From Botryosphaeria dothidea (taxonomy: Eukaryota > Ascomycota > Dothideomycetes > Botryosphaeriales > Botryosphaeriaceae), in NCBI GenBank assembly GCA_011503125.2, contig WWBZ02000073.1, positions 992,001 through 1,056,000 on the forward strand: a DNA stretch of 64,000 nt, in the 5' to 3' direction. The number at the start of each line of letters is the position of its first letter. The first letter of the stretch is position 1. A program made the position numbers and the translations under genes. The notes under the pieces were generated by a model, which worked only from the letters and a program-made list of their open reading frames with translations, did not search any database and was not told the DNA's origin. This document shows positions 33,802 to 44,898 of the stretch, piece by piece.

Positions 33802-35028
33802 ATGGGCTGAGAAATCCATCATGAGAGCACAGGTCGCCTTTGCCCTTGCATTGTAGCGCAACCCAACCCAATTTGCATGGACTCGGGGATATCGGGAACT
33901 CGTAGAGGTCACGAGATTTGACGAAGCCAACGATCATGTTTGTTTAGATACCAGGAGAGACGGTGGAAGTTGCACGTCCGCTCTCTTTATTGCTGGAGGA
34001 TGGAGGGCAGAATCCGGAGCGGCGAATTTCCAAGAAGGGGTCTTCTGTATTAAGACACAAGAGTAGAAATCGACATAATATAAACTGATGTAATACACAC
34101 GGAAACAGAGGGTTGATTCAGTCGATTTTTAGCACGGAAGATGGTAGTCCAACACAGAAGCCTGCATTTCTCCTACGACGCTCATGAGAACTGTGCGAAG
34201 AAATATGACGAGGATGCTTGCTACTGTTAGCTTTGCAAGATCTACAAGTGTTGCTTGGTTTTTCCTTTGCCAAGTCGTTGGTTTCCTCTCCTTCCTCTCT
34301 TATCCGGTGAGCCTTCGTGTAGTTGCGTAATATAGAAGCAGCCTATGACGTTTTCTGAGCGGTCGCCTCAGCCAGTTTATTGTTCAGTGACCTTGAAGCA
34401 TTCGAATAAAGGGGAAGTTTCACATACGAAGTTGTCAGGCACATCTCAGTAAAGCTTCGACCGTTCCTGCAGGAAGGCTTATTCTCCGTAATCGTTGCAT
34501 GGAATTCCCAGTGGGGAAGAGAGTCGGTCGAATCTGAGCTTGGAGTGGCGCAGGGGAATTTCCTCTTGGGGTTAATCGCAATAGACTCGCTGACTACGTT
34601 GCAATGTCGCATGAAAACACCGCAAAAAAAAAAAAGCCGCACCAAGAGAAGAAAATAGAACCGAGGACGCTAGGCAGATGAGTCTGAGGATCAAGAATTA
34701 AATGCCGCTGCTGATGATTGCCGCCAAGGTACTACAGCTCCTCCCGTCGCTTCAGCGGGGCTGTGCTGCCTAATCGTCCCATCCCCCAGCCACGAAGGAT
34801 CCAACACGAAGATGGATCTGCGCACTCCCGTCCACCATTCAGATCTCTCAAAGAAAACATCAGCCGGGTGACGTCCCATCCCTCGGTATGCGCATTTGAA
34901 GGTACAAAACGGCAGACTGCCTCTGTTCACCGTTCTTGGCATGATGCTCTCCTGGTGCTATATTTCCAGCCTGAGTCTGCAAAAACGACGGAACCCCGTC
35001 GTTTTCGAGGCGAATTAACACAACAACC
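33802..35028. other. intergenic region
   Basis: About 1.2 kb between two plus-strand genes. It holds the 3' UTR of the GPI-type gene and the promoter of the membrane protein gene. There is a poly-A run near 34624 and no supported coding frame. Confidence 0.55.
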
Positions 35029-35728
35029 ATGGCAATTCCTTTTTCACGATTCACCCATTCCCCGCCAGTGCGCTGGCGCGGCCGATTGTGCTTCGGGCCC
35101 ATGCTCCTTCTCGCGCTGCTCGCCTTCAACGTCATCCTGCTGGCCCTCATCACAACCACCATGATCTACAGCGCCAAAACGCTTAAATACGGTGATACAA
35201 TTGGGCTATATTGGCCAACGAGCACCGACGGCAAAGCGTACGTGCCCTTCCCTGGAATACGTGTAAAAGAGACAGGGATGCTAACCAGAGTAAACACGCA
35301 GCGGGATCGTCTTCTTCTACCTTGGCGTGCCCATTGTCGACATCTTCCACATCATCGCCCACATCGTCGCCTACCTCACCACACCCCGCGGCCAGAAAGA
35401 CATCGGCGTCAACCGGTCTTACCTCCATCCGGTCGCTGCATTGTGCGGCGCGATCATCTTCTTCGGCGCGTGGATCTACCAGCTCACCTTCACGTGGATC
35501 TTCGACTACGTCGGCTGGGAAAACTACCGCGACGGTACTTGGTACGGGCTCGCTGCGGCACGCGCGACTTTCGGGCTGCTGACGACGTTGCTGTGGGCGG
35601 TTTACTTGGGGTGGAGCGCGGCTGCGGTGCATAAGGACAGGAAGAGTAAGGTGAGGGTCATGGAGGAGAGGGCGAGGGAGGAAGGTAGGAGGCAGGGTTT
35701 GGAGGAAGGAAGGAGGGGCTGGAGTTGA
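35029..35728 (+). CDS. small multi-pass membrane protein, function unknown
   Basis: Exons 35029-35237 and 35302-35728, with a 64 nt intron, encode 211 aa. Hydrophobic stretches are visible at about residues 24-46 (MLLLALLAFNVILLALITT), at 70-95 (GIVFFYLGVPIVDIFHIIAHIV), at 112-135 (ALCGAIIFFGAWIYQLTFTWIF) and at 151-170 (FGLLTTLLWAVYLGWS), giving about four membrane helices. The N-terminus is short and basic and the C-terminus is a charged, Arg/Glu-rich tail (VMEERAREEGRRQ) facing the cytosol by the positive-inside rule. No signal peptide or conserved motif is recognised. The junction GC|C GGG restores GKAGIVFF. It may be related to fungal MARVEL-like or similar small four-helix proteins, but I cannot confirm any family. 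Confidence 0.8.
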
Positions 35729-36524
35729 GAGGATTGGAGACTGGTGGAAGGATGAGCAAGGATATCAACGGTAAAGTCTCGGGAGAGACGATGGTGGATG
35801 ACAATGGAGGCAGGAGGTACTAAGATGATGAGGAAGAGGTGTGACGAAGGTGGCGGCGGAGGTAATGTCTAATGCAAGCCTGGAAGGGAATGGGATTGAA
35901 TGGTAGGTTGCAACTGGAAAGGAGGGTAACGATCGATGCGAGATGAAATAACCTGGCCATGGAGATAATGTCTAATTACCTCGCAAGATCTGGTCCTGGA
36001 GAGTTTGGGTGAGCGGTCTACAGGATCTTGGTGGCGTGGTTCCGCACGAATGTAGCTATGAGCGTGCTTTCTTTGGTTGACCTACCTGCAATATATATTC
36101 CAATGAGTTCAAGCCTCTATTATATGCCTTCAGCGCTCGGACTCATGGCCGCATGGTCAGTGTAAAACGCTCGTAATAAATTCAAATTACGTCACTTAAT
36201 AGTTCCTGAAAAGGCAGGGCTTGTGGTATTAGGACGCAAGTTCGAGTTCGAGTCGTTGTCGGGGGAGACAATTAAAGACGGTTCCTATTAGAGTCTTTTC
36301 CTGGCACCCTGGAGCTCGGGTGTTCAGTTTTGCTATTTTGCGCCCTCTTTCTTCTTCTCTTTCTTGTAGGCACATGCTGGCATTGTCGCGTAAGACGCCG
36401 CGTCAATATTTTGCTGTAGCGCGTTGTACGTGCGCGTACAGAGGACCGTGACGTCACTGTGTGTGGTGGAGAGGGAGGTGCGCTGAGTCTGACCTGGAAC
36501 TGCAGGCCCAGCGTCGACCATGAA
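35729..36524. other. convergent intergenic region
   Basis: The region lies between convergently transcribed membrane protein (+) and ferroportin (-) genes and should hold both 3' UTRs. No gene is seen; a possible tRNA-like patch near 36215-36265 was considered and rejected. Confidence 0.55.
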
Positions 36525-38349
36525 TCATTCTTGCACGACACTCGATTGCGCCTCAGTCTGCGGAAGCGGCGCGTACTTTTCCCTCTTCATGCATTTCGAA
36601 GCATGCAGCAAGTGACCCCTCCTCTTCCTCACGAATGCAGCAAAGCAGCACGCAGAGATACCCACCGCACCCGCACTGACCAAGACTGGATACTCGAACT
36701 CCTCTGGGCAGGCCCAGATGATTGTTGTCGCGAATGAGATAAGCTCGGAGACATTCTGGAGCGCCATTTCGGCCGCTGAAAACTTGCCGCGGCTTTCTTC
36801 TGGTACATCCTATTACATATATGAGCTTGCTATGCCTGGTGTTATGTGAGGTATGAGAGCTCACCTCTTGTACGAGGTACTGAACAGAGAGATCAAATCC
36901 CCACAGACCGAGTCTGCTGAACGTGACTCCGGCAATAAGACTGTAACCAGCGGCCTTCGTGCCAGCAGTGGCTGACATGTACAGTATAACGGAAACAGCA
37001 ATGCAGGTGAATTGCTCGTTCAAGAACCAGAGGCCAGACCTGATGGGTCCAATCTTATTCATGAGAATAGGTGCTGCCCATGTTGCGAAGAGCTCCATGG
37101 CAACTGCGGCCAGTCTCATTACACTAACCTCGAGAGACGTGAAGCCAAGGGTAAGGAGATAAGTCTGCATCTGCACACCCGTCGAGAGCACCGTGAAGTA
37201 CAGGAGACTGAGAGAGAAAGACGCAAGGAACGCCTGGTTTCTGACGTATTCCACCCAGGGCTGAATAAGTTGATCAAACCAGGAAGAGATTCTCCTCGGC
37301 AGTGTAGGCTGTGAAGGCCGACGAGCTGTGACGGGACTTGACAGAGCCGAATGGACAGATTGATAGTCGTCGGGGGGTTGGACGTGGGCGGCATTCAAGC
37401 TTTGTAGTCGTGGCACCGCCTCATATACCTGGATGCGGATCCGTAAATGCAATGACAGAATGACAGAGCAGGAATGGTACATACCTGGGCAATCGCAAAA
37501 TACTCAATCGAGACAGAGAGTAGATTCTGCCCGAAGACAACCCAGATGGCCGCTAAATGAGAGAATCCATCAATGGCGGAGATGAACACCGGCGCCAGAA
37601 GCTTCGCCAGCAGATCAATCCGCCGCATAACAGCATTCAACTCTACAAACCTCTCGCCATCAGTCTCAACTCATATCGCAACAAGGAGCAAGAAATGAAA
37701 AAGGGCGCCACCCACTCTGCCTCTCCACCCCAACATCCTCCGCAACAACAATCACCCAATCCCTCTCCACCGCCACCGTATTCCCCACAATGGCCAGCTT
37801 CTCCACGCACGCCAGCACCACCGCCGCCGCAAAACACACCACCTTGACCCACCCGCCTCTCCCACCTTCCCCCGCGACCGCGCCCAGCACGACAAACACC
37901 GCGCAGCTCGCCGCCACGCTGATCCTCTGCCCAAAGATGCTGGCCCGCACGGCAACCAGGCGGTCGAGCCGGTCGATGAGCGCACCAACCCACCCGCTCA
38001 GCAGCGCGCCGGCGGCGGCGCGGATGAGCGCGTAGGCGGAGGCGAAGAGCAGGGTGCCCGGGAAGGCGGAGGCGAGGAAGAGCACGGCGCCGAACTCGAA
38101 GGTGCGCGAGTTCCAGGTGGACAGGGTGTGCGAGGTGTAGAGGCGGGGCAGGACGCTGCGCTTGCGGGCGGTGGAGGAAGAGGAAGGGGCGTAAGAAGAA
38201 GAGAATGATGGTGCATTTTCAGAGGTGTTGGTGGCGGTGCGGGTGACAGTGGGGGATGGGGTTCGTGGTGCTGGTGCTGCTCCTGGTGAGGGTTCTGGAT
38301 CCTGAAACTCCATTGGTGCAGGTGTTCGTCGCGATTGCTCAGATGGCAT
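36525..38349 (-). CDS. ferroportin (SLC40 iron exporter) homologue
   Basis: Four exons, 38349-37716, 37642-37485, 37428-36865 and 36809-36525, join in frame to 546 aa. Ferroportins export Fe2+ across a membrane; in fungi and plants they may act at the plasma membrane or at an organelle. Evidence: a Ser/Pro-rich N-terminus, then SRTFEFGAVLFLASAFPGTLLFASAYALI, SGWVGALIDRLDRLVA (the loop 2-3 signature with G-x3-D-R), helices 4-6 in the CAVFVVLGAVAG stretch, NAVMRRIDLLAKLLAPVFISAIDGF (a strong family signature), the central loop with LPRRISSWFDQLIQPWVEYVRNQAFLASFSLSLLYFTVLSTGVQMQTYL, and WGFDLSVQYLVQEDVPEESRGKFSAAEMALQN. The first junction AGA|AG restores RQKLNAVMRR; its donor GTGGGT is acceptable. 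Length equals the usual 500-570 aa. Confidence 0.9.
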
Positions 38350-38928
38350 TGTTGCGGCTGAAAGATATTCGTTGAAGAATTGAGGTCGAAAGGGCGTTTT
38401 GTAAGATCAAGGCGTAGGAACCATGATGGTACTGGGCAAGAAACCCGCAATCGTTTGAGCTGATGATGCTGGCGATATCGGATGGTTTCCTTGCGCTGAA
38501 AAACATGGCGTCAGAATAGTGACTCGGAAGTCTGGACTGCCGGTGAAAAGGCTTCCCCGCACACCCCTGCGCTGGCAAAATCCTTGCCGCCGGTCAGTAT
38601 CACAAAACATACGAGTCAGCCAACTTGGACTTTCTCGAGATTCTTGCTCTTCGCTGGATTGGCTAAGTTAGCTCGCTTGGTATTGCTAGATCAAAAGCGG
38701 TACGCGCGTCAATTGGATAGAATTTATGAGGCACACAAACGTTCCCGAAGTAAGTGATGGCAAAGGTATCCATTTCTCTATTAAGTCCAGGCCGATATAA
38801 ATAACGACTGGGAGCAGTCGCTCATGGCCTATTATTCTCTGTTCAAGACCTCATGCCCACCGGTTCCTCGCAAGTCTAGTAATGCTAGCCAAGGCAATGC
38901 CAAATTGACTGTGCCCTGTTCATGCGGC
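38350..38928. other. promoter region of ferroportin
   Basis: This 579 bp stretch holds the ferroportin promoter and the 3' end of the minus-strand coilin-like gene. I saw no ATCWGATAA GATA-factor site by eye in this interval, but the search was manual. A frame open upstream of the ferroportin start (to 38578) shows no conserved content. Confidence 0.5.
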
Positions 38929-41412
38929 CTAGTATTCAGCGACCGAGTCTTCTTCCTTGGTGTCGCTGATGTGCACGTCCGCCATACTTTCGCCCGAGTT
39001 ATCTTCGCTGATGTGAGCATCAGTCGTACCATCATTCTCCGCCGTGGTATTTGGGCCTGGCTGGAGAAGCCACATCTCAGAAACGTTCGGGAATTCAACC
39101 CAACGCTTACTGGGATCATCATCGTCTTCAGTAATATCAAACATCCTCGGCTCGTTTCTTCCATCATTCTTGCCATCCTTCTTCTGCGGAATATCACGAG
39201 CAGCTAGCTCCAAATAAGCAGCACCATCTTCGATCTCCAAAACCTTGGCCGTGCGGTAATCGGATATCCTAGGCTGCCAGCCAGTAGACGCCGACACTTC
39301 CATTTCCTTGTAGACGATGATAAAATCCGCACAAAGATCTTCGGTCGCGAGCTTTGGCAGAGTAGTGATGTCGGAAGGCAAGGGAGAGAAGTCGTCAGCG
39401 TTCGGCAGAGCTCCAGACATGGTCTGCGCATCCTTCGTCTCCTGAAGAAGTTGGGATTGTGCACCATCCTTTACTTCATCATCATAGTTGAGCACTTGCC
39501 ATTCTCCATTGTCATCCATACCATGGCCATCTTCGTAATAGTCTTCCCGTTCATCATAGTCCTGGTTGTTCCTCTTACGCTTCTTCTTGTTCTTCTTGCT
39601 CTTGCTCTCGCTCTCGTAGTACTGCTGTTGCGGATCCCAACGCTGTTGAAAAGGGAATGGAGGTGTAGTCAGGTGTTCTACGTTTTCATCGAGAACCTCG
39701 AATGCCTTAAGGTCGATTCTAGACATCCAAGCATCTTCACCCTCAAGATCTTTGGGCTCCTCATCCTGTGATTGAGTGGGAGGCTTGGCCCAGCTCTTTT
39801 TCTTGCCGCGCTTGTTTGCGTCGGCCGCAATTTTCTCTCTCAATTTGTCTTCGTCCCCCTTGTTCTTGGGAGTACGGAGACCCAACGATCCCATGGTCAG
39901 GCGACGAAAGCTAGGGACATCGATACGCGAACGTTTCGAAGGCGGAGTATCAGTGGCCTCCGTCGTACTTTGCTTGGTGACCAGTGGTACTACTTCGCTA
40001 ACGCTCTCGGTGATCGTTTCTTGGATGGACTCCTGGTTCGCAGTTGTGGTCATTTCTTGATCCTCCTGCATGGTGGAATCTGAACAACGGACATCCCGTT
40101 AGTAGTGCTATTGTCTGCTGTCTTGCGGTTCTAGGGGGCAGAGTATATTGAATTTGGTGAGCAGCTCCCGCTTCCTCTTCTCGAGAACAGTTTCCATATC
40201 GTTTATGTGCTTCTCTGCTTGGACAGAACCTTGGTAATTGCTTCAAGACTTAGGGGTTGTAATGAACTCACCAGCTTGTTCGAACGTGACATTCTCTCCA
40301 CTGACTCCTTGTATCTGTCGCCTCAGCTTACCCAAACGGCGACGCCGATTCCGTGCCTTGGTCCTCTCTAGGCCCTCATAAGGTGCAACGACCGGCGTCT
40401 GCGGCTGGTTCTGCTTGTTTGAATCAATATCCTTCGAACTGATCTCTTCAGGCTCAGATTCGGAATCAGGACTGTCATCGTCCGAGGAAGATGGATCGGA
40501 ATCGGAATCGGAGGAAGAGGCGGTGTCAGAAGACAAGTCAGAATCAGAAGACGACGGATCAGACCCAGAGGTCAAGGAGATAGATTCCTCTGCAGATCTG
40601 ATGCGGGTCATTCTCTTATCGCCCTGCTTAGACGCTGCGCTGCTGGAATCGTCCGATGAGATATCAGAACTGCTGCTGGAAGAAACTTCATCGTCATCCG
40701 AGCTAGCTTGATACTCGTCCTCGGTATCTTCATCCGACGATAGGGCGTCCAGAGGCTGCTCTCCCTGGAAACGCACGCTCTTGTCTGACTTGTCCGACTT
40801 CACGGTGCTGACCCTCCTCCGTTTCCTTGCCGGTTGTTCTTCCACATATGCATCGTCGTTGGAATCTTCGCTGGCATTTTCCTGGAGATACGGAGGTCCT
40901 TCAAGGAGGCCAGGAAGCGCATCCTCGGAGGTGGCATCGGCAATGGCGCTCCTCAAAGGCGGGATGTTGATGGGCGGGCGATACGGCCTACGGAGGGAGA
41001 AGTAAGACTTGCCGAAGGGAAGACCATCGATGAGGTGTTGGCCATTGGCGTTGATCTGGTCGCGGCCAGCGATATGGCGCGCGCGGAGCTCAGACTGGGT
41101 GAGATGGCGGATGCTGCAAAAAAGATCTGATTAGCGAGAGCAAGGAATCGGAGCGCGGCACCAAGTTTACCAGACATGGTCCTCGTCTTTCAGGATATCC
41201 TTGACCTTCTGAAAGTGCAGAGCTTCAAAGTTGCCGATCTCAACAGCGTAGTCTTCCAGACCCCAGTGCGGGTTTTCAAGCGGGATGATGTCGTTGACCT
41301 GCTCGAGCAGTTGGGCGATGGTAAAAGCTTCATAGGCCTTATCGTGAGGGACAGCCCAAAGAAGGTCGGCGGGGGGCAACTTGTGCCTGCGGACGGTCAG
41401 GCGCAACCTCAT
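38929..41412 (-). CDS. coilin-like nuclear protein
   Basis: Modelled as exons 41412-41171, 41113-40272 and 40079-38929, which join in frame to 744 aa. Coilin scaffolds Cajal bodies, where snRNPs mature. Three parts match the family plan. First, an N-terminal beta-grasp (ubiquitin-like) domain opening MRLRLTVRRHKLPPADLLWAV, followed by FTIAQLLEQVNDIIPLE and HWGLEDYAVEI. Second, a long disordered centre with Asp/Ser blocks (SSSSSSDISSDDSSSAAS), basic nuclear signals (PARKRRRVS, KKRKRNNQD) and a conserved-looking NRRRRLGKLRRQIQG. Third, a C-terminal Tudor-like domain (DLCADFIIVYKEMEVS...SDYRTAKVLEI...YLELAARDI), which resembles the animal coilin segment. The 40080-40271 interval between exons 2 and 3 is uncertain: it contains a helix-forming frame EKHINDMETVLEKRKREL that looks coding, but no donor that links it in frame was found. 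Confidence 0.72.
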
Positions 41413-42618
41413 GTTGACGCAACGGGCGGGGTTGAGGTTGTGGAGGAGCGCAGGCAGACGGCGACGACGTAGGTGAGCGCGTCTGTGACAGCGGCAGAAA
41501 ATAAGCTTGGCGCGTCGGCGACGTTTCCTTAAGTCCGTGCGGCTGCTCACCGCCCGCATGAGGCTGATGGCGCCGCTTCAGGAGCCGAGCGGCGATCCCA
41601 CTGCAACAGCCGAGCAGCTTACGGAAGAAGACGCGGCGAGTCGAAGCTATTGTCTGGAACTCGAAGCCACAGAGAAAGCCAGAACATCCATGTGAAACGC
41701 CTGCTCTGACCGTTCATGCCTAGTTCACCTGGCTGCAATGTTTTGCGAGCCGATCACATTTGCTCTTGATCAGTGTTTCCTCTCCATTGACATCCTCCCC
41801 CATCTCGGCAACGCGGCTTCAGGAGCAGCCCATTGAAACATCCCAAGAATTGCCTGCGTCTGTGGAATCGTTTGTTTACTCAATGGAAACTGTGGACCTG
41901 CCACCTTCGCACCCGCCCACATTCCTCGTCTCAGATGGGAACGGAAGAGCCGAGTGACTAGAAAGGGATCGGAGTTCAGCCCTCTTGAGCCAGATAGAGT
42001 TTTGACTCGCGGTAACTACCTATTGTCTGCATCTTTCACCCACCGACCTCACTTCTCTTCGCGATGCTGTCTAGAATCTCAACGGCTCGCGAGCTACCGA
42101 CGGAGATGACCTTCCGCAGCTATATTGCGACTCTTTCTCTCAAGCGCGAACAATCACCAGCCACGCAGCACGCGCACGCGTGGTGACGGCACTCGCTTGA
42201 TGCTGCCGACGGACCGACGGTTGCGTTGGGTGCGCGCGTTTGAGCAAGTTTCCACTTTCCGGGCCAAGCCCCGCTCTCCTCCCGCCCAGCTTCCCTAGGC
42301 AATCTCGAAGTCTAAAGCTCCGCTTTTGCTGTCGCTTTTGACGCCTCAATCTGCTCAAAACTGTCGCAACTGTAATCCAGATGTCGTGTTTCGATGCGTT
42401 GCGCTCCACCCTTGCTCTTGGCGGGGCCGCCACCGGGGAAAGACCCGTAGGGCACGCTTGTCTTTAAGACTCTACTGCTCCTCCCGGCTACTGGCCTTCA
42501 ATTCTCTTGATCTTCAATGGACTATCTTTGAATCTCGTGCTTGCCTGCCGCCTCTTGTCACCATATCATACTCCCTCCGGGGTGATTCCTGTACCTCCAC
42601 CCCCTAGATTTGTCCACC
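41413..42618. other. bidirectional promoter of coilin-like gene and ferric reductase
   Basis: The 1.2 kb between divergently transcribed coilin-like (-) and ferric reductase (+) genes must hold both promoters. The frame of the coilin-like gene stays open 147 nt upstream of its start without conserved content. Pyrimidine-rich segments around 42430-42610 resemble a leader for the reductase. No GATA-type iron site (ATCWGATAA) was seen by eye. Confidence 0.5.
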
Positions 42619-44618
42619 ATGGAACGCCGGCATATTCAAGATCATAACAGCGCCCAGTCGCTGGAGCATCATTGGGGCTACGCTGATCGGGTAGTTCCGT
42701 GTAACAATGATGCAGGGACATGCGAGTATCTGGATGCCGTCTATTGGATGATGGACGTCTCCATGCTGTACACCTTCATCCTGTGGGCGGTCATTGGAGG
42801 CCTCCTAGCAATCTGGGTGTTTTTGCGATTTGCCAAACCTAGCAGAAGATTTGCCGGTCAATTCTTCTCAAGCAAACAGGACATCGAAGCAACAGCGAAA
42901 AGAGAAGTCCAAAGCAGTATTTACAGGGCATACCGAGCTGTTGTGGTGAGCCTCAGGAAATGGCTTCTTCCGGAGACATTGAAGAGTGTTTTCGGCAACA
43001 TCTCGAGACTCCAGGTGCTCATTCTGGCCTGCATTCTGGCCTATCTCTTGATATTTTCGTAAGTTGATACGATTTGATGTTATGGTCTCACTGGCTAATC
43101 TCTTTGTGCAGTCTCGTTGGAATCGTGTACAAGACGTGGGTCACTCCCGTCAAGAGCTCTCCCGGCCTTTACAACACTCGCACCGGCCTCGGAGGTTTTG
43201 CTGACAGAGTCGGCGCCTTCGCCTACGCCCTAACACCTTTCACCGTCATGCTTGGATCGCGCGAGAGCGTACTTTCACTGCTCACGGGCGTGCCGTACCA
43301 CCATTTCAACTTCCTCCACCGATGGACCGGTCGGGTTATCTTCATTCAGTCCTTCCTGCATACCCTCGGTTGGACGATCATCGAAGGAAAGCTCTACCAG
43401 CCTCAACCGACCACTTTCGCGGAGTTCATTGCACAACAGTACATCATCTTCGGAATTGTCGCTATGCTGTTTATTACTTTCTTGTACATTTTCAGCATCA
43501 AGAGGGTCATTCAGTGGACTGGCTATGAGTTTTTCAGGAAAACCCATTATATCGTCGCGGCTTTGTACTTTGGAGCCTGTTGGGGACACTGGACCAAGCT
43601 TGCATGCTGGATGATTGCGAGCATTGGGCTTTTCTTCATCGACAGAGGCTGCCGTCTTCTCCGCGTGGGCCTCATTCACACTGGATACAAGAGCGGCATC
43701 AAGGGGTTCGGATTCCGTGCGGCCCAATCCACTTTCCAAGTCTTTGAGGACGGTGACTCAACCGTCGTTCGCCTCGACTTCGAACACAACCACGACCCCT
43801 GGAAGCCCGGCCACCACTTCTATCTCTGCTTCCCCGACCTGACCATCTGGCAATCCCACCCCTTCACGCCCTCGTCCCTGCCGGGTCCCCACCCTGCTCT
43901 CCCCCACCACACCTACATCATCCGGGCTGAGAAGGGCGAGACCAAGCGCCTCGCCGATCTGGCCAAGTCAGCCGAGCTGTCTGCGACCCAGAAGACCACT
44001 CCCGTAATCCTCACCGGCCCCTACGGCACCGCCGTCCTCAAGGAGAACAACGAAGCCGACAACATCCTCTGCATCGCCGGCGGGACCGGCGTCTCCTTCA
44101 CCCTGCCTGTCGCCACCGCCGCCGCTCTCAACGGCGCCAAAACCGTCGACCTCGTCTGGATCGTCCGCAAGACGGACAACATCGAGTGGATCCAGCCGGA
44201 GCTGCTCGACCTGAAGGCGCGCATGCGCGACGGCAGCCTGCCCAACCTGCGCATCAAGATCTTCGTCTCGCGCGACCCTGAGACCGCCGCAGCGAAGTTG
44301 AATGGCAGGAAAAACGAGAAGGACGTCGACTTGTGCGAGTGCTCGGTGACGTCGCGGCTGGCGGATGTCCTCACACCTCAGGAAGGGTTCGAGGTCGTCT
44401 GGCTCGAGGACCACCACCCGGACGTGCACGAATGTCTGCGTGACTTCGCGGAGCGGGCCTCCGCCGCGGGAGGTAGGTGCCAGGTCGCTGCCAGTGGGCC
44501 TAAGGGTCTGGGAACCGATCTGCGTGCTGCTATCGCGGAGAAGAGCGAAGCAGGTAGGGTGTGGAGGGGCGATGAAAGCTATGATATCGACCTGTACTGG
44601 GACGATCGTATGGGTTGA
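42619..44618 (+). CDS. ferric-chelate reductase (FRE/NOX superfamily)
   Basis: Exons 42619-43058 and 43112-44618, with a 53 nt intron, encode 648 aa. Ferric reductases reduce Fe(III) or Cu(II) chelates at the plasma membrane using cytosolic NADPH, FAD and two haems. The two bis-histidine pairs are visible with the correct 13-residue spacing: His 216 (FLHRWTG) and His 230 (SFLHTLGW), and His 292 (RKTHYIV) and His 306 (CWGHW). The FAD-binding stretch is WKPGHHFYLCF with WQSHPFTPSS, and NADPH motifs are TGPYGTAV, CIAGGTGVSFTL and, near the end, QVAASGPKGLG. Several hydrophobic helices occupy residues 45-320. Length and order match fungal Fre proteins. The ATG at 42619 is preceded by CACC, better than the TTG upstream. 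Confidence 0.93.
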
Positions 44619-44898
44619 AAAGGAGAGAAGAGAGAAAAGAAAATACCCCCAAAAGCAGAGAGATCAGGACGGTCTCACGACCATTTTCGAACGATATAGA
44701 TTAATGATGACTGGATATCCATTTTGCGCCCAAGTGTGGCGCCTTTCTTCCCACAAAACGCCAGAATCCGTTTTACAAGTGATCTATGATGCTTCTGTTC
44801 ATGACCAACCGACAGCTTTCTGCTGTCCCATTTTTGAGGCGCCTGTAGAAATGAATGAAGCGTGCGAAGGAAACATGTTTCTGTGCGACTCAATTCGC

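Noticed and set aside
36215..36265. A possible tRNA B box (GTTCGAGTTCGAGTC)
   Set aside because: No matching acceptor stem or A box at the correct distance; the cloverleaf cannot be folded by eye.
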